A program made the translations under genes and the position numbers. A stretch of 64,000 bases of DNA from Achromobacter sp. HZ34. Its GTDB lineage: Bacteria > Pseudomonadota > Gammaproteobacteria > Burkholderiales > Burkholderiaceae_B. The stretch is from positions 1-64,000 of the forward strand of contig NZ_NJIX01000009.1 of the NCBI RefSeq assembly GCF_002209485.1. Reading direction: 5' to 3'. Under the pieces are notes generated by a model. The model saw only the letters and a list, made by a program, of their open reading frames with translations. It had not been told where the DNA came from and ran no database searches. Below are positions 45,179-54,500 of this stretch, piece by piece. Numbering within the stretch: the stretch's first letter is position 1; every line of letters starts with the position of its first letter.

Positions 45179-46681
45179 TCATACTGGCAGGGCAGGGGCC
45201 TTGTGACGGGGAATCGTTACGGTGAACGTCGTGCCGCATGCCAGGTCAGAGTGCACTTCCACATGCCCGGCATGGGCACGTGCGATCTGCTGCACGATGT
45301 AAAGACCCAAGCCGACACTGCGTGCTCCTTCATCCAGGCCCTCGCCCCGAGTCATGGGCTGGAATATCTTCGCTTGCAATAATGCGGGAATAGGGCTTCC
45401 TTCGTTTCGCACGGCGATGCTGAACGATGCATCCGTGATTGCCGTGTCGATCACGATCGGCGCATTGGGCGTGCCATAGGTGACAGCATTTGCCGTCAGG
45501 TTTCCCAACAGCTGTATCAGACGATCGGCATCGGCATGGCAATGGCCGGTTCCGGAAGTCTTCTGTATAAACGGATTGCCCGGAAAAGCCAGTTGTAGCT
45601 CCGCCAGTCCGCGTCCAATGAGACCGTGCAGATCGATCAAAGTCGGCGTGACCGAGATACCCTTTCCGACCCTGGCCTGAGTGAAATCCAGAAGTTCTCC
45701 GATCAGGCGTTTTGCGCGGTCCGTGGAAGCGTCGATATGTCCGATAAGGCGAGATTGCCGGTCGGACCCACTCTCTCGTGCGAGCAGCGACGCCGCCATT
45801 TTGATCGTCGAGAGAGGATTGCGCAGGTCGTGGCTGACGATGCCCACCATTTGCTCCGCGAACTGCGCCCGGTCCTCGGCCGCGGCGTGTTGGCTGGCCT
45901 GTTCCGTGACGTCCTGCATCACACCCACGAACCGGGTCAGTACGTGATTCGCGTCGAACACGCTTGCTCCAAACACATCGATAACACGACGCACGCCATC
46001 GATACCGTCGAGTCGTACAAGATAATTCACAGGAACTCCCGGCACATCCAACGCCGCGGCAAGCGCCTTTGCTTCGTTCTCACGCTCTTCCGGATTCATG
46101 GCCGCGTGCATATCCGCCGCCGTTACCGGTCTGGGTGTGCGATGTCCCAGCAGCATCGCGGCCCCGTCCTCATAGCGTGGCACGCGTGTCTCCGGGTCTA
46201 TGTCCCAGACATACAGCGCGCCCGACGTCAATGCCAGTCGCAAGCGCATCTCCGCGAGCACGAGTCCTTCCTGGGCCTGTTCGGCGCGCTTGCGCTCGAT
46301 CAAGAGTTCTTTCTCATATTTGCCGCGGTCCTTGGCGATGAATGCTGCAAGTTCGTGCCAAACGAACCCGTCGTCGACATGACGGACCGCGTTGATGATG
46401 AGCGGCAGGGCCGTGCCATCGCGATGGGAGATATCGACCTTTACTTCCGCCACGGAGCCTTGCAACTTGAGCAGCGGCATCCAGTGAGTCTGGTGAAATA
46501 TGCGGGCGCCTATCGTCAAGAGATCCTGCAGGCGTCGCTGGGCAAGTTCGTGTGCCTCGTAGCCGAGCCATTTGCAGAAGGTCGCATTGCAAATCAGTAT
46601 ACGGCCGGTATCGTCCGTGGCAACGAGGCCGCACGGGGCTTGCTCAAACAACTTGGCCGGATCGAGCGAAAAAGACTTCAC
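45179..46681 (-). CDS. PAS-domain sensor histidine kinase, RsbP-like PAS
   Basis: 500 residues, cytoplasmic, no membrane helix. Residues ~8-110 are a PAS domain (LFEQAPCGLVATDDTGRIL, NATFCKWLGYEAHEL, LLTIGARIFHQTHWMPLL) of the sort seen in RsbP; a coiled coil and a second PAS/PAC segment (~140-265, VGVMQDVTE) follow. The kinase core has the H-box VSHDLRNPLS with His284, an N-box near LLGNLTANAVTYG and a G-box VGLGLYIVQQ. Its start overlaps the stop of the RsbQ-like gene by four bases. In Bacillus RsbQ activates RsbP, a PAS-phosphatase; here the output is a histidine kinase. No receiver gene is directly adjacent; the nearest is at 57.0 kb. Confidence 0.88.
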   Translation of the reverse strand: MKSFSLDPAKLFEQAPCGLVATDDTGRILICNATFCKWLGYEAHELAQRRLQDLLTIGARIFHQTHWMPLLKLQGSVAEVKVDISHRDGTALPLIINAVRHVDDGFVWHELAAFIAKDRGKYEKELLIERKRAEQAQEGLVLAEMRLRLALTSGALYVWDIDPETRVPRYEDGAAMLLGHRTPRPVTAADMHAAMNPEERENEAKALAAALDVPGVPVNYLVRLDGIDGVRRVIDVFGASVFDANHVLTRFVGVMQDVTEQASQHAAAEDRAQFAEQMVGIVSHDLRNPLSTIKMAASLLARESGSDRQSRLIGHIDASTDRAKRLIGELLDFTQARVGKGISVTPTLIDLHGLIGRGLAELQLAFPGNPFIQKTSGTGHCHADADRLIQLLGNLTANAVTYGTPNAPIVIDTAITDASFSIAVRNEGSPIPALLQAKIFQPMTRGEGLDEGARSVGLGLYIVQQIARAHAGHVEVHSDLACGTTFTVTIPRHKAPALPV

Positions 46682-47490
46682 TTATCGGCTTCTGCAAGAT
46701 CGCCGAGGAATTCCCGCATTGCGTCGGCAATTGCGCCAGGGGTGCTCATGTGGGGACAATGGCCAACGTTATCGATGATACGCAAGGTACTTCGCGGAAG
46801 CACGCGATGCATATAGTTCCCCACCGTTTCCGGTGCGATCAGATCGTCGCTGCTTTGCAGGATCAAGCAAGGCGTGTCCAGCCCGATCAGGTCTTGCCGG
46901 TTATCGGAAAGAAAGGTGACCCGTGCAAACTCCCTGGCTATTTCGGGATCATTGCGGCAGAAGCTGTTGTTGAGCTCTTCCACCAGTTCTGGTTTTCCAG
47001 GCGTCCCCATGATCGTCGGAGCCATGGTGCTGGCCCACCCAAGATAGTTTTCTTCCATTGTCTTCAGAAGCGCGTCTATATCGCGCCTTTCGAAACCTCC
47101 CACATAATCCTCATGGTTGATGTAGCAGGGAGAGGGCGCAACCATGATATGTGATGCAAAGCATCCAGGGCTTGCTCGGTCCGCGAGCACGCCGATCATC
47201 GCGCTGACGGAATGCCCGACATATACGATGCGTCCTTGCCCGAATTCCTCGACAATTTCCAGAACATCGTCGGCGTAGCCCTGGAGTCGCGCATACTTCG
47301 TGGTGTTATACGCTGAAGGATCGGACTTGCCGCTGCCGACCAGGTCAAACAGCACGGTGCGGTAGTTTCGAGTGAATGCAGGCTCGATAAACCGCCACAT
47401 ATTCTGGTCACAGCCGAAGCCATGGGCAAAGATCAGCGTGGTGTTGCCGCTTCCGCTGACCCGCGCGTTATTGCGGTTTACGACACCCAT
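46678..47490 (-). CDS. RsbQ-like alpha/beta hydrolase (KAI2/D14-related)
   Basis: 270 residues from ATG 47490, matching the ~269 of Bacillus subtilis RsbQ; a longer upstream frame is unlikely. The catalytic triad is Ser94 (VGHSVSA), Asp215 or Asp216 (LQSSDDLIAP) and His244 (GHCPHM). RsbQ-type segments include FAHGFGCDQNMW, LFDLVGSGKSD, MVAPSPCYIN, ENYLGWAS and ETVGNYMHRVLP. RsbQ hydrolyses or binds an unknown small hydrophobic signal and activates its PAS partner; plant relatives perceive strigolactones and karrikins. Here it is translationally coupled to a PAS histidine kinase. The local base composition is less GC-rich than the neighbouring core genes. Confidence 0.9.
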   Translation of the reverse strand: MGVVNRNNARVSGSGNTTLIFAHGFGCDQNMWRFIEPAFTRNYRTVLFDLVGSGKSDPSAYNTTKYARLQGYADDVLEIVEEFGQGRIVYVGHSVSAMIGVLADRASPGCFASHIMVAPSPCYINHEDYVGGFERRDIDALLKTMEENYLGWASTMAPTIMGTPGKPELVEELNNSFCRNDPEIAREFARVTFLSDNRQDLIGLDTPCLILQSSDDLIAPETVGNYMHRVLPRSTLRIIDNVGHCPHMSTPGAIADAMREFLGDLAEADK

Positions 47491-47763
47491 CAAAAGCACC
47501 CAGGGATAAGTTGTTTTTCGAAGTAGAGCACAAGTGTCGAGGAGCTGCTCGTTCCTGCTACGGCATTTCCACGTTTTATTCGGTAACCAGAAAACCCCCG
47601 GCTTTCGATCCATTTCTTGACAGTGCCGCCGTTGTGGATCACTCTGGTCCAGAGACTCAAGTACCGCGATTCTGTACCTTCCTGCGCCACCGCGCTCTAT
47701 CGTTCAAAGTCCCTTCCTTGGAATCCTGCTTGAAGGAGCATCCCTTCGTTCCAAGGAAGAATC
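47491..47763. other. Upstream region of the RsbQ-like gene
   Basis: 273 bp, less GC-rich than its surroundings. It must contain the minus-strand promoter of the rsbQ-like/kinase unit. Its right end holds the stem-loop at 47715-47757. Nothing else is recognised. Confidence 0.5.
47715..47758 (+). promoter_or_regulatory. Stem-loop that buries a Shine-Dalgarno sequence
   Basis: tccttggaa (47715-47723) pairs perfectly with ttccaagga (47749-47757), and inside it gaagg (47732-47736) pairs with ccttc (47743-47747). The right outer arm contains AAGGA, the ribosome site 6 nt before the ATG at 47764, so translation of that small ORF could be controlled by opening of the stem. Confidence 0.5.
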
Positions 47764-47967
47764 ATGCAAACACGCCCCCTCAAGTGGTTCACCCCCGCCC
47801 GAAGCTTCGATTTCAGGGCGCTGCGAACCTCCGGCAACGGTATCCCCGGCCGCTGTTGGGCAATTGGAAGTAGTCACAGTTCAACGACTGCGGAAAGCCA
47901 AAGCGTGGATTACGAAATCGGGCAAGGCGCTAGCGCCGCCGATTCGATGGGCATCCGCAAGCCATGA
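47764..47967 (+). CDS. Possible 67-residue small protein
   Basis: 67 codons from ATG 47764 to TGA 47965-47967, with AAGGA at the proper distance but inside a stem-loop, and an intrinsic terminator starting right after the stop. The peptide (begins MQTRPLKWFTPARSF, later Ser/Gly-rich) has no recognised family or targeting signal. It may be a real small protein, a leader peptide, or chance coding within a small RNA gene that ends at the terminator. Confidence 0.35.
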   Translation: MQTRPLKWFTPARSFDFRALRTSGNGIPGRCWAIGSSHSSTTAESQSVDYEIGQGASAADSMGIRKP

Positions 47968-47968
47968 A

Positions 47969-47994
47969 AAAAAGCCCTCAATCGAGGGCTTTTT
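47969..47994 (+). terminator. Bidirectional intrinsic terminator
   Basis: aaaaagccctc and gagggcttttt pair perfectly (11 bp) around aatc, with A-run before and T-run after, so it can act on both strands. It closes the small unit at 47715-47967. Confidence 0.9.
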
Positions 47995-48040
47995 AATTGC
48001 ATTCAGCATTCGATTCGACATGCTCGAGAAAGGAAAGAAA

Positions 48041-48289
48041 ATGGAAAATAACTTCGTCTACAAAGGTTATCGGCTGTGCGCCATCGTCAAGCGCAGGGTC
48101 GCCGGTAATAGTGCGTCCTTCACGGCTACCTTGACCATGGTCCGGCACGACGGTTCGAAATCGACCACCCATGGGGTGCCCGATTTCGTGGAAGGCGGCT
48201 CAGCCGCCACGCCGAGCCGCGCGGTGGACGCTGCGATTCTGTACGGCCGCCAGGTCGTCGACCGAATGAGCCAAGTTACCAGCGCGTGA
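48041..48289 (+). CDS. Small hypothetical protein
   Basis: 82 residues from ATG 48041 with AAAGGA about 8 nt upstream; an upstream in-frame extension passes through the terminator. The protein looks like a small beta-sheet domain (FVYKGYRLCAIVKRR, SFTATLTMVRHDGS) followed by a helix (SRAVDAAILYGRQVVD). It resembles short unannotated proteins of Burkholderia-type bacteria as I remember them, without known role. Confidence 0.65.
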   Translation: MENNFVYKGYRLCAIVKRRVAGNSASFTATLTMVRHDGSKSTTHGVPDFVEGGSAATPSRAVDAAILYGRQVVDRMSQVTSA

Positions 48290-48369
48290 TATCACCGACC
48301 TTTCTCGCCTGACAAGGCGAACCGTCGGATACGCCGGCACAGACGCGACACTCTCATCAGGAGCAAGAC

Positions 48370-48501
48370 ATGGCAAAAGGCCAGATCCGCGGCAATAAAG
48401 AAGCAAAGAAGCCGAAACAACCCCCCAAGCCGGTACCCGTGCCGGTCACGGCCTCCCGTCCTTCCACTGGGGACACGCAATCAAAGCGAAAGCAGAAATA
48501 A
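48370..48501 (+). CDS. 43-residue basic small protein
   Basis: ATG 48370 to TAA 48499-48501, AGGAG 6 nt upstream. The protein begins MAKGQIRGNKEAKKPKQPPK and is very rich in Lys and Pro. Short MAKGQ-starting, Lys-rich proteins of this type are widespread in proteobacteria, from memory, and of unknown function. It ends 8 nt before the glucan synthase start, so the two are likely translationally coupled. Confidence 0.72.
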   Translation: MAKGQIRGNKEAKKPKQPPKPVPVPVTASRPSTGDTQSKRKQK

Positions 48502-48509
48502 AACACAGG

Positions 48510-51500
48510 GTGTGCTGGGAAGACAAGGCGCCAATCAGGAGTGAGTTATTCGGCGCCGAACGGCTTGCGCAACATGGCCGCAGCCTTGCAGAAGCCCAGA
48601 AGATCAATAGCCGTCCGCCTCGGGTCCTGGCGCTGCGTAAACGCCTGGATAACAACGCCGCTGTCCTTCTGTCGGCCTACCGTGAAAGTGCTGAGGAACT
48701 CGAGAAAGGTCGCAGCGTAGAGCCCGCGGCCGATTGGCTGCTCGACAACTACCACGTTGTGGAGGAGCAGATCCGGCAGATTCGCGAGGACCTGCCTCCG
48801 GGGTACTACCGGCAGCTCCCGAAGCTTGCCAACGGGCCGTTCCGGGGTTATCCGCGAGTGCTGGGGGTCGCATGGGCGTTCGTGGCCCATACAGACAGCA
48901 ATTTCGACCCGGAAATACTGCGTCGTTTCGTCTCTGCTTACCAGGAGGTCCAGGCGCTGACAATCGGCGAGCTATGGGCCATCGCCATCACCCTGCGCAT
49001 CGTGCTGGTCGAAAACCTGCGCCGCCTGGCCGAAGAATTCGGCGCCGGACGCGCTGCCCGGCAGGAGGCGGACAGAATCGTCGATGCCATGTTGCACTCG
49101 CAAGATACCGGCGAGGCGACCACGACGCCAAATATCGATACGTTGAAGCGCATGCCAGCGGCCTTGCCCGAGATCTTTGCGGCGCAATTGAGCAAACGCC
49201 TGCGCGATCGCGATCCGCAGGAAACGCCGGTCTTGAACTGGCTGCAGGAACATCTTGGCGCGCAAGGCAAAACCATTGAAGAGGTAGTGCAGCAGGCACA
49301 ACAATGGCAGGGTGCGGCCAATGTCAGTGTGCGAAATGTGATTTCGAGCATGCGGCTCGTTTCCGACATCGACTGGGCGAAATGGTTCGAGAGCGTCAGC
49401 CTTGCAGACGAATGCCTGAGGGCAGCCTGTCCATTCGCGGAAATGGATTTCGCCACACGTGATCTTTATCGCAAGGAAATCGAACAACTGGCTCGCGGTG
49501 CCTCGCTAAGCGAGCTCGAAGTCACTCGACACGCCACGGCTATGGCCGCGGGAGCGCTCGCCGAGGCTTGCGATTCCGATCGCGAACGCCGCGGCGATCC
49601 GGGCTATTACCTGGTCGGTCGCGGCAGGGCTGCCTTGGAAGTGCGCATCGCATATCGGCCGCCACTGCGCCTTCGCCTGGACCGGCGGGCGACGCAGTCA
49701 GGAATGCTTGGGTACATGGGCCTGATCGTAGTCCTTTCATTGGTCCTGGACGCCCTGGTCGGATTGGCGGGCTGGAGTATGGACATCTCGGCCGCGGCCA
49801 TGATGCCGTTCCTGCTTCTGGCATTCCTGCCCGCCACCGAGCTCGCCACTGCCCTGGTGAATCGGCTGGTCGCCTGGAAGCTGGGGGCCGCCGTGCTGCC
49901 GGGGGTCGATATGACCCGCAACGTCCCCGGCACATGCCGCACGCTGGTTGCCGTGCCGATCCTTCTTACCACCGAAGAAGCTTTGCAGGAGCAGGTGGAA
50001 CAGCTGGAAGTCCTGTTCCTGTCCGGAGCGGGCGGCGATCTCGTCTACGCGCTGCTCACGGATGGGCTGGATGCAGATACCGAAACCATGCCCGGTGACG
50101 CGGCGATACTGCAGGTCGGCGCCATTGCTATTGCGCATCTCAATTCGAAGCATGGGCCTGCGCCCGCGGGCAGCAGATTCCTGCTGTTGAATCGCCGCCG
50201 GTTGTTCAACCCGACTGAAGGCGTGTGGATGGGATGGGAGCGCAAGCGAGGAAAATTGCACGAGTTGAATCGGCTCCTGCGCGGCGCCACGGATACGAGC
50301 TACACGCCGATCGAGGGTCTGGCTCAACGTCTTTCACCCGGCATACGCTATGTGATCACGCTCGATGCCGACACTCGCCTGCCTCGCGATGCCGCTGAAA
50401 TGCTCATCGGCAAGATGGCGCATCCGTTGAACCGGCCCCGCTTCGACGCAGGACGACAAAGGATCGTCGAAGGCCACGCCATTTTGCAACCCCGGGTGAC
50501 GCCGTCCCTGCCCCGTTATCGTGAAGGATCCATTTACCAACGTCTGTTCTCCAGCCCCGCAGGCATGGACCCCTATGCCGCAGCGGTGTCCGACGTCTAC
50601 CAGGATCTCTTCGGAGAGGGTTCGTATGCCGGCAAGGGTATCTACGATGTAGATGCCTTCGAAGCGGCCCTCGCGGGCCGTGTACCCGACAACGCGATGC
50701 TCAGCCACGACCTTTTCGAAGGCATTTTTGCACGGGCCGCCCTGGCATCCGACATAGAAGTGATCGAGGAATTTCCGGCACGCTACGATGTGGCCGTCCG
50801 CCGGACGCATCGATGGACACGCGGCGATTGGCAGTTGTTGCCCTGGATATTCGGCCGCCGTGCAGGCAGCGGTGCCTTGCCCAATGCAGGGCGGGGAAAG
50901 ATGGCGGACAATCTGCGGCGGTCCCTGCTTGCCCCGGCAGGCTTCCTGGCGCTGGCGGCCGCGTGGCTGCTGCCATTGCATGCAGCATTGGCGGCGGTCG
51001 CTTTCATCGTGCTGTGCCAGGCAATTCCCGCGGTGCTCTCCCCATTCAGCTTCGCCACCGCGCGCCGCAGCGGCGTCGCGTTCAGTCACCGCAGCATGCT
51101 TTTTGCCCAGGACCTGTCGCAGGCTGGCCAACAGGTCTTCGCGACATTCACGCTGCTACCCGACACTTCCTGGCGAATGGCGGATGCCATTATCCGCACG
51201 CTTTGGCGCCTGGCGTTCAGCCGGCGCCATTTACTGGAGTGGACCACTGCCGCGCAATCGGCAAGCGTCGCCAGATCGGGTGTAGGCGGAGTTTATCGAA
51301 TGATGTGGCCCGGCGTGTCGCTGGGTGTGATTACTTCCGTCGCCGTATTTTGGGCCCGGCCGCAGGCATGGCCGCTGGTCACGCCCTTTCTTTTATTGTG
51401 GTGCTCCGCACCGCTGTACGCGTGGTGGATCAGCCGTGCCAGCGCGATGCCGTCCCAACTGCGTATCACCGAGCCGACACAGTTGTCGCTGCGCCGGACG

Positions 51501-54500
51501 GCGCGACGCACTTGGCGCTTCTTCGAGACCTTCGTTACGCAGGACGACCATCTGTTGCCGTGCGACAACTTCCAGGAGACGCCCAAGCCCGTGCTGGCTC
51601 GACGCACGTCGCCGACAAACATGGGACTTTACCTGCTGTCCATCGTGGCGGCGCGCGATTTCGGTTGGGTCGGGACGCGCCAGGCAATCGATCACCTGCG
51701 GGGAACCTTGGCCACGATGCGCCAATTGGAACGCCACCGGGGACACTTTCTGAATTGGTATGCCACGGACGACCTGCATGTACTTCCACCTGCCTACGTT
51801 TCTTCGGTCGACAGTGGCAATCTGGCGGGACATCTCATCGCGTTGGGCAATGCCTGCCGTGAGTGGACAGAAGGCCCGTACGGGCTGGACATGCGGGCAG
51901 GTTTGCTGGATACGATCGCGTTGGCGCGCGGCGCCATCGCTGAAATGGCCATGGCCGCCAACGAGCCCTTGCGTCAATTGACGCAGGCCCTGGACGAAAT
52001 GGATACGCTGCTATCCAGCGGGCAAGACACGCCATCATTGCTGCCGGCGCTGTCGCGTCTTGCGACCAAGGCTGGCCGCTCCGCGCGCGTGCTGGTACCG
52101 GTGGAGGCCGTTGACTCGTCATCCGACCTGACGTTCTGGATCGATGCGCTTGCCACGGCAATCCAGGAACATCGCGAGGACGTCGACGCATCGCACGACC
52201 GAAGCGAAACTGACGCCCAGTTACTCGCGATCGCCCGGGAAGCACGTGAGATGGCGATGGCCATGGAGTTCGGCTTCCTGCTTGACCCGGAGCGCAAGCT
52301 GCTCTCGATCGGATATTCGGTAGCGGAAAACCGGCTGGACACGAGTTGTTATGACTTGCTCGCCTCGGAAGCCCGGTTGGCAAGCCTTTTCGCCATTGCG
52401 AAAGGGGATGTGCCCTCCAGGCACTGGTTGCGGTTGGGGCGGGTATCCACGCCGGTGGGCCATGGCTCGGCGCTTATTTCCTGGTCTGGCTCCATGTTCG
52501 AGTACCTCATGCCTTCGCTCGTCATGCGGGCGCCCGTCGGAAGCGTGCTGGAGCAGACCAATCGCCTGGTCGTGAAACGCCAGCAACAATACGCAGCGGG
52601 GTTGGGTATTCCGTGGGGCGTCTCCGAATCTGCCTACAACGCGCGTGACATCGAATTTACCTATCAGTACTTCAATTTCGGCGTGCCAGGGCTCGGCCTG
52701 AAGCGCGGGCTTTCAGAAAATCTGGTGATCGCACCCTATGCCACGGGCCTGGCGACGATGATCGACCCCGAAGGCGCTCGCGTCAATTATGCGCAGCTCG
52801 CGCAGCTAGGCGCTTTGGGTCGATTCGGCTTTTACGAGGCCTTGGACTTCACCCCCTCACGTTTGCGCGAGGACGAGGATGTCGCTATCGTGCATAGCTA
52901 CATGGCCCACCACCAGGGCATGACGATCGTCGCTATCGCCAATGCGGTGCAGAGCGGCCGCATGCGCGGCCGGTTTCACCGGGAGCCGATGATCCAGGCC
53001 TGCGAATCGCTGCTGCAGGAACGCGTGCCGCGCGACTTGACGGTTTCCCACCCTCGCGCGGAAGAGGTCAGGACCTCCGCAATGCGAACCGATCGTTCGG
53101 GCAATAACGTGCGGCGGTACGTGCAGCTTCCACCCGGACCGCCGCATACGCACCTGCTTTCCAATGGGCGTTACACGGTAATGCTCACCACCGCGGGCGG
53201 CGGCTACAGCCGTTGGCGCGACCGCGCCATTACCCGCTGGCATGCCGATCCCACACGCGACGCAATGGGATCGCGGATCTTTTTGCGCGACATGCGGCGT
53301 GGCACGGCCTGGTCGACCGTTCCACACCCCGAGGACACCCCGAGTACGGAGTGGCGGATCGAGTTCTCCGAGGATCGGGCGGATTTCATGCGACGCGACG
53401 GGTCGCTGACGACGACGATGCAGATTCTGGTATCGGGCGAAATCGACGGTGAAGTCCGTCGCGTGTCGCTGGTCAACAGCGGCCGCCGCGCACGCAATAT
53501 CGAGCTGACGTCCTTCGCGGAGCTCGTTCTGGCGGCACCTGCAGCCGATCGCGCCCATCCCGCATTTTCCAAGATGTTCGTGGTGACCGAATTCCTGCCG
53601 GAATACGGAGCGTTGCTCGCCACGCGCAGGCGGCGGTCCGCCCAGGAGCCCGCGATCTGGGCGGCCCATTTCGCCGTGATCGAGGGCGAATCCCTGGCGC
53701 CGGTGCAATACGAAACGGACCGCGCCCGCTTCCTGGACCGCAGCGCGCACGATTGGCGGCCTGCCCCTCATGCCGGCGTCGAGCCCCTTTCCAACACTGT
53801 CGGAGCCGTACTGGATCCTGTCTTCTCGATAAGGCACAGCGTACGGGTCCCTACGGGACAGTCTGTCCGCATCTCGTTCTGGACCCTCGCGGCGGAGAGC
53901 CGCGAGGCGCTTCTGGATCTGGTGGATACGCACCACGACCGTAGCGCCTTCGAACGCGCCGAAACGCTGGCTTGGACACAGGCACAGGTGCAGTTGCGGC
54001 ATCTGGAAATGCATACGGACGAGGCGGCGCTCTTCCAGCGGCTGGCCGCGGCCCTGATATATCCCGATTCACGCTTCAGGCCGCCATCGGCTTCGATCAT
54101 GCGCGGCGCAGGGAACCAGGCGGGGCTATGGCCTCATGGCATATCTGGGGATTTGCCCATTGTGCTCCTGCGTATCGATGACGTAGAGGACATGGCAGTG
54201 GTCAGGCAATTACTGCGGGCGCATGAATACTGGCGCATGAAGCGCCTTGCCGTCGACCTGGTGATCTTGAACGAGCGCGCGTCTTCGTATGTGCAGGACC
54301 TGCAGAATGCCGTCGACACGGCGGTACGCAGCAGCCAGGGACGACCGCGATTCGGCGCCGAACTCGCGAAAGGCGCGGTCTTTACGATGCGGTCCGATCT
54401 GATGACGCGCCCCGGCCAGGAACTTCTTCAATCTGTGGCCAGTATTGTCCTATGGGCGGTTCATGGGTCCGTTGCGGATCAGCTCGCGCGAATCGTCGAA

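Noticed and set aside
44543-48501. A complete genomic island with attachment sites at tRNA-Pro
   Set aside because: I found no second copy of the tRNA 3' end, no integrase and no IS element in the window; only a border is suspected.
48510-48539. Later start for the glucan synthase behind the AGGAG at 48537
   Set aside because: No ATG, GTG or TTG codon occurs in frame at a usable distance after it.
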